A DNA stretch of 64,000 nt, taken from 79-D21 sp022839995 (lineage in GTDB: Bacteria > Synergistota > Synergistia > Synergistales > 79-D21). Below are positions 60,362 through 64,000 of the stretch, in pieces. The translations under genes were made by a program, and so were the position numbers. The notes beneath the pieces are model-generated. The model was not told where the DNA came from. It worked only from the letters and a program-made list of their open reading frames with translations, and did no database searches. The stretch spans positions 1-64,000 of the forward strand of contig JALHIN010000012.1 of NCBI GenBank assembly GCA_022839995.1. Reading direction: 5' to 3'. Position 1 is the first letter of the stretch. The number at the start of each line of letters is the position of its first letter.

Positions 60362-60790
60362 CTACAGGCGAAAATCGATCACGGCGGAAACGCCGACTCC
60401 CTGAACCCGTCGGATTCCCTGGAGCGGGTTTTCCGAATCCATCGGAACGAGGATCTTGATCCTCAACCGCCCCTGGAAGGCCGTTTCGAGCTGGGCAACC
60501 GCCTTGGTCCTGCCGACGGCCTCCTTCGGCCCCGCGACCTGGGCTGCCCCGATGGCCGTCCCGCTCCCGATGGAAACGATCGGGACCACCTTCGTCGTCT
60601 CCGTCACGCCGACCTTCTGGTTGAAGGTGACCGTGTTGATGAAGTCGTTCGCGGGACCGGCGATGGCGCTCACGAGGAATCCGCCCCCCACGACCCCGAT
60701 CAGGTCGGTGAGGTCGACCGCAAGTGCCGTTCCTCCCGCCAGCAGCGAGAGGGCGACCAGTACCGCCGCCATTCGTTTTGAAATCTTCAA
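60362..60790 (-). CDS. Exported protein of unknown function
   Basis: Family not recognised. The 142-residue product has a clear signal peptide (residues 1-24, LVALSLLAGGTALA) and a compact mature domain with glycine-rich hydrophobic patches (LIGVVGGGFLVSAIAG) and basic residues. It could be periplasmic. The start overlaps the upstream lipoprotein-like gene by four bases, and lptC begins 21 bases later. Its position suggests envelope biogenesis, but nothing in the sequence shows how. Confidence 0.65.
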   Translation of the reverse strand: MKISKRMAAVLVALSLLAGGTALAVDLTDLIGVVGGGFLVSAIAGPANDFINTVTFNQKVGVTETTKVVPIVSIGSGTAIGAAQVAGPKEAVGRTKAVAQLETAFQGRLRIKILVPMDSENPLQGIRRVQGVGVSAVIDFRL

Positions 60791-61800
60791 GGCTTGGTCC
60801 CTCCTTTTAGGTCCGCCGATTCAGGACCGGTTTTCATCTCCACCGGGTTCAGCATTCCCTTCAGTCCCTGGGGCACGGGATAGGCCGTGACGCTGGAAAG
60901 CCGGGAAGTCTCGAGATAGAACGGTGTCCCCTCCTGGAGAACCGTCGCGTCTCCGCGGACGAGCAGTCCCCCCGCCAGGCCCACGGGACCGAGCAGGACC
61001 AGGCCGAGGAAGCTCGCCCCTGCCGCGGCCACGATGGAATCGTCAGCCTTCGCAGCCTTTCGGGCCTGCTCTCCCATGAACACGGGGATTTCCTCCGGCC
61101 CGAGGGGCAGGAGGCGGTCGAAGGCGATCCGGACCTCTGCCTTCCTGCCGAAGGACCTCGGGGGCAGGACCGAGTCCACGTGGCCGATCACCAGGCTGCC
61201 TTTCGGGGCCACCAGCATGCCGCCCAGGGTGAGGTCGCCGGCCAGTCTCATTTTGACCGGATCTCCCGCCTTTGCGGTCTTGGCCGAAAGCGCCTGCCCC
61301 AGCTCGACCTTGAAGACGGTTTGGGCCGGAATCTCGAGCGGCTTACCGGTCACCGGCTCGGGCAAAAGCATTCCCGTCAACCGCTCCAGTCTCATCGCCA
61401 GGGGCTTCCCCTCCTGGGAGGCTCCTTCCAGTTGTTTTTCCAGGTCCCCGATGCGGGCGGATGCGGCCATCTCGGGTCTCAGCTGCTGGACCACCGCCCA
61501 CTCGGCCACGCCGAGCTTGAAAAGGAACGACGGCTGCCCCGGCGTGCCCTGGCGAAGAAAGCCCAGAAGCGACTGCTGCCTCTCTGAAAGGCTGCCCGGC
61601 AGCTCCCTCCCGAAAAGGTCCTTTTCCACCTGCCCGAGCCTCGCGACCAGACCTCCGCCCTGGAGTTCCTGGCCGTAGACGAGCCGCTCGATCTCGCCAA
61701 GCGTCTGAAAGACCGTTTCTTCGCCGAACCCGCAGGACGCCGTGACCAGGATGGTGAACAGGACCAGGAAAGCCAGCGCGCTTGTTCGAAATCTCTTCAT
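60787..61800 (-). CDS. Exported or lipoprotein-like protein of unknown function
   Basis: Family not recognised. The 337-residue protein has a signal peptide with TASC at the possible lipobox (residues 20-23). A helical region (about 30-150) follows, with QTLGEIERLVYGQEL and ARLGQVEKDLFGRELPGSL as two similar repeats. The C-terminal part (about 160-310) has a beta-rich pattern and a GASFLGLVLLGPVGLAGGLLV hydrophobic segment near 260. It is four bases overlapping the next exported gene and 38 bases after pyrG. Role unknown. Confidence 0.65.
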   Translation of the reverse strand: MKRFRTSALAFLVLFTILVTASCGFGEETVFQTLGEIERLVYGQELQGGGLVARLGQVEKDLFGRELPGSLSERQQSLLGFLRQGTPGQPSFLFKLGVAEWAVVQQLRPEMAASARIGDLEKQLEGASQEGKPLAMRLERLTGMLLPEPVTGKPLEIPAQTVFKVELGQALSAKTAKAGDPVKMRLAGDLTLGGMLVAPKGSLVIGHVDSVLPPRSFGRKAEVRIAFDRLLPLGPEEIPVFMGEQARKAAKADDSIVAAAGASFLGLVLLGPVGLAGGLLVRGDATVLQEGTPFYLETSRLSSVTAYPVPQGLKGMLNPVEMKTGPESADLKGGTKP

Positions 61801-61838
61801 CGGTGTCGCCCTCCCTTCCGGATCTGCAATGCCGCACC

Positions 61839-63446
61839 CTATTGACCGTATTTCACCGCAGCTGCAACGAAATCCCTGAAAAGGGGGTGAGGCCTGACCG
61901 GCCTTGACTTGAACTCGGGGTGGAACTGGACCCCCACGAACCAGGGATGCCCCGCCAGTTCAACGATCTCGACCAGGTCCCTTCCGGGGCAGATCCCCGC
62001 CATCCGGAGCCCGTGGGCGCTCAGGCGGTCCCGGTATTCGTTGTTGAACTCGTAACGGTGACGGTGCCGTTCCTGGACCAGGGGCTGACCGTACGCCCGG
62101 TCCGCCAGGGTTCCCGGGACCGGTTCGCAGGGATAGGCCCCGAGCCTCATGGTGCCGCCGAGGTTGCAGATGTGCCGCTGCTCCTCCATGAGGTGGATGA
62201 CGGGGTTCGGTGTTCCCGGGTCAATCTCGGAGCTGTGCGCGGCGGCGATTCCGCAAACGTTGCGGGCGAACTCCACCACGGCGACCTGCATGCCCAGGCA
62301 CAGGCCGAAATACGGAATCCCTTGCACCCGGGCGTAGCCCGCCGCAGCGATCTTGCCCTCGATCCCGCGGGAACCGAACCCTCCCGGGACCAGGATCCCC
62401 TGCACCCCCCTGAGCACTTCCTCGGGACCGAGCCGTTCGACCTCTTCCGCTTCAACCGGACGCAGGCGGACCCTGACCCGGTTGTGAACCCCGGCATGGG
62501 TCAGCGCTTCTACCACGCTCAGGTAGGCGTCCTTGTGGCTGACGTATTTCCCCACCATGGCGATCTCGACCTCGCCGGAGGGATGGAGGAAGCTCTCGAC
62601 GAAATCGTTCCAGTCGCGGAGGTCCGGTTCGTTGTCCGCCGGAAGCCCGAGACGCCTTAGGACGATGCGGTCAAACCCCTGCCTGTAAAGCTGGAGGGGG
62701 ACGTTGTAGATGGTCTCCTCGTTGAGGGCCTCGATCACGCAGTCCTTCGCGACGTTGCAGAAAAGGGCGATCTTGTCGCGGATTTCGTTTCCCAGTTCGT
62801 ACTGCGATCGGCAGACGATGATGTCCGGCTGGATGCCGATGCGCCGGAGTTCGTTGACGCTGTGCTGGGTGGGTTTGGTCTTGAGCTCGCCGGCAGCCGT
62901 AATAAAGGGAACGAGGGTCACGTGGCAATAGAGGACGTTTTCCCGTCCCACCCTGGAAACGATCTGGCGGATGGCCTCGAGAAACGGAAGCCCTTCGATG
63001 TCTCCGACCGTTCCTCCGATTTCCGCGATGACGACGTCGTTTTCGTCGGCGACACGGAGGATGCGCTCCTGGATTTCGTTCGTGATGTGGGGAATCACCT
63101 GGACCGTCGCCCCGAGGTATCGCCCCTCCCGTTCCTTGGAGATGACGGCAGAATAGATCTTGCCTGTCGTGACGTTGTTGTCCGAAACGAGGGATTCGTC
63201 CACGAAACGCTCGTAATGCCCCAGGTCGAGATCCGTCTCAGCCCCGTCGTCCGTCACGAACACCTCTCCGTGCTGGAACGGGTTCATCGTTCCCGCGTCG
63301 ACGTTGATGTAGGGATCCATCTTGATGATGGAAACCTTGAGGCCCCGTTTCTTCAACAGCGTCCCGAGAGACGCCGCGGTGATCCCTTTCCCCAGCGAAG
63401 AAACGACTCCACCCGTGACAAAGATAAATTTCGGCATCTTCTCCAT
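61839..63446 (-). CDS. pyrG: CTP synthase
   Basis: The 535-residue enzyme aminates UTP to CTP using glutamine. The synthetase half has KFIFVTGGVVSSLGKGI, NVDAGTMNPFQHGEV and EIGGTVGDIEGLPF. The class I glutaminase half has GLCLGMQ with the catalytic cysteine and HPEFKSRP with the histidine. The ATG start has a GGGGAGG upstream. No good promoter was identified; it may be co-transcribed from the M23 gene. Confidence 0.97.
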   Translation of the reverse strand: MEKMPKFIFVTGGVVSSLGKGITAASLGTLLKKRGLKVSIIKMDPYINVDAGTMNPFQHGEVFVTDDGAETDLDLGHYERFVDESLVSDNNVTTGKIYSAVISKEREGRYLGATVQVIPHITNEIQERILRVADENDVVIAEIGGTVGDIEGLPFLEAIRQIVSRVGRENVLYCHVTLVPFITAAGELKTKPTQHSVNELRRIGIQPDIIVCRSQYELGNEIRDKIALFCNVAKDCVIEALNEETIYNVPLQLYRQGFDRIVLRRLGLPADNEPDLRDWNDFVESFLHPSGEVEIAMVGKYVSHKDAYLSVVEALTHAGVHNRVRVRLRPVEAEEVERLGPEEVLRGVQGILVPGGFGSRGIEGKIAAAGYARVQGIPYFGLCLGMQVAVVEFARNVCGIAAAHSSEIDPGTPNPVIHLMEEQRHICNLGGTMRLGAYPCEPVPGTLADRAYGQPLVQERHRHRYEFNNEYRDRLSAHGLRMAGICPGRDLVEIVELAGHPWFVGVQFHPEFKSRPVRPHPLFRDFVAAAVKYGQ

Positions 63447-63559
63447 GGCGCCTCCCCTGTTTTTCGTTCAGGCAAATCAAAAAGGCCCCGCCTCGTCCCT
63501 TCTATCATAACCGAGCCGATCGAGGCCTTCATGAGTCAACTTGCAGGCGGCTTTGCCCC

Positions 63560-64000
63560 CTATCGCAGGACCTTCAGCGGATTGATCGGCCTCCCGTTCA
63601 CTCGGACCTCGAAATGCAGGTGACTTCCGGTAGACCGTCCTGTGCTGCCCACCGCGGCAATCACCTGGCCCTGCTTTACCCGTGTCCCCGTCCCGGCCGC
63701 CAGGCGGCTGCAATGGGCATACAGGGTCGTGTACCCTCCCCCGTGATCCACGACTACGGTCCGCCCGTACCCGCTCATCCAGCCCGCGTAAACGACGACA
63801 CCCGCCTTCGATGCGAGAATGGCCCGACCGGTAGGTCCCTTGATGTCCAGCCCGGTGTGGAAATCCCTGCGGCCCGAGAATGGGTCTCCCCTCCAGCCGA
63901 AACGGCTGTTGATCTTTCCGACCACGGGCCAGCGGAACGAGCGGGAATAGGCCGCCCCTGACGGCGCAGGGACCTCCACCCCCCCGATTCTCCTCCTCGG
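63560..64000 (-). CDS. M23-family peptidase, 5' end beyond the window
   Basis: The frame is open to the window edge, so only the C-terminal part is seen (about 147 residues, with a GTG at 63979 as one possible internal start). It contains RFGWRGDPFSGRRDFHTGLDI, VVVDHGGGYTTLYAH and GSHLHFEVRVNG, with all the HxxxD and HxH metal motifs of active LytM peptidases. It cleaves peptidoglycan cross-links. It is the second M23 protein in the window and has no visible coiled coil in the part present. Confidence 0.9.
   Translation of the reverse strand, partial: PRRRIGGVEVPAPSGAAYSRSFRWPVVGKINSRFGWRGDPFSGRRDFHTGLDIKGPTGRAILASKAGVVVYAGWMSGYGRTVVVDHGGGYTTLYAHCSRLAAGTGTRVKQGQVIAAVGSTGRSTGSHLHFEVRVNGRPINPLKVLR

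Noticed and set aside
63478..63530. Terminator between the M23 gene and pyrG
   Set aside because: A CGAGGC/GCCTCG pairing followed by TTTTT exists on the minus strand, but the loop is about 25 bases and the stem short, so it is too weak to list as a feature.

Overview
This window is a GC-rich (roughly 60 %) bacterial chromosome segment packed with housekeeping genes. There is no rRNA operon, IS element, prophage or CRISPR array. Three things point to a diderm, anaerobic, amino-acid-fermenting bacterium, most consistent with the phylum Synergistota. First, it has a double-membrane envelope: LptC- and LptD-like proteins sit beside CsaB, the pyruvyl transferase linked to SLH-domain anchoring. 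Second, it has Gram-positive-style control: CtsR-McsA-McsB-ClpC, a T-box leader, RNase J and YlxM. Third, it has amino-acid and acyl-CoA energy genes: lysine 2,3-aminomutase, a saccharopine-dehydrogenase-like enzyme, two NhaC antiporters and an ADP-forming acyl-CoA synthetase. The phylum is inferred from gene content, not from a marker phylogeny.

Layout. 1-170: a tRNA 3'-end remnant (possible attachment scar) and a terminator. 170-16,199 (minus): one long run reading rnj, Na/Pi transporter, uppP, DUF4321, maf, DUF5693, csaB, a split transketolase-like pair, ftsE, ftsX, an EnvC-like M23 protein, ctpA, a divergent deacetylase and purA. 16.2-19.6 kb: a long class II aldolase, tRNA-Gln, tRNA-Glu, a cold-shock gene with a structured leader, rlmN and tRNA-Ala. 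19.7-22.1 kb: an exported phosphodiester glycosidase and an MscS channel. 22.2-28.8 kb: the amino-acid module with kamA, a dehydrogenase, two nhaC paralogues and a small membrane protein. 28.8-37.1 kb: parvulin, clpC-mcsB-mcsA-ctsR, plsY and acyl-CoA synthetase. 37.2-41.8 kb: tRNA-Leu and the ylxM-ffh-rpsP-khpA-rimM-trmD-rplS translation/secretion operon.

41.8-51.1 kb is more accessory: a His-rich small protein, LUD protein, asparaginase, TauE, PPC/DUF296, YbaK, lytic transglycosylase, a DtxR-type regulator, an orphan citG-like gene, and an XRE/ImmA/radical-SAM string. 51.1-56.6 kb: an RpiR regulator, then the thrC-thrB-lysC-asd operon behind a T-box leader. 56.6-64 kb: greA, then ddl, lptD, lptC, two unknown exported proteins, pyrG and an M23 peptidase cut by the window edge.

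The most unusual observation is the transketolase-like pair at 6.4-8.2 kb. It keeps the fold-level sequence of a two-subunit transketolase, yet nearly every thiamine-diphosphate, metal and catalytic motif residue is replaced. It lies immediately upstream of, and is translationally coupled to, the ftsEX/EnvC division genes. Other points worth following are the kamA/dehydrogenase/NhaC module with an internal terminator, an 18-bp perfect palindrome over the ylxM-ffh promoter, the structured csp leader, and a TrmD fused to a second SPOUT-like domain.
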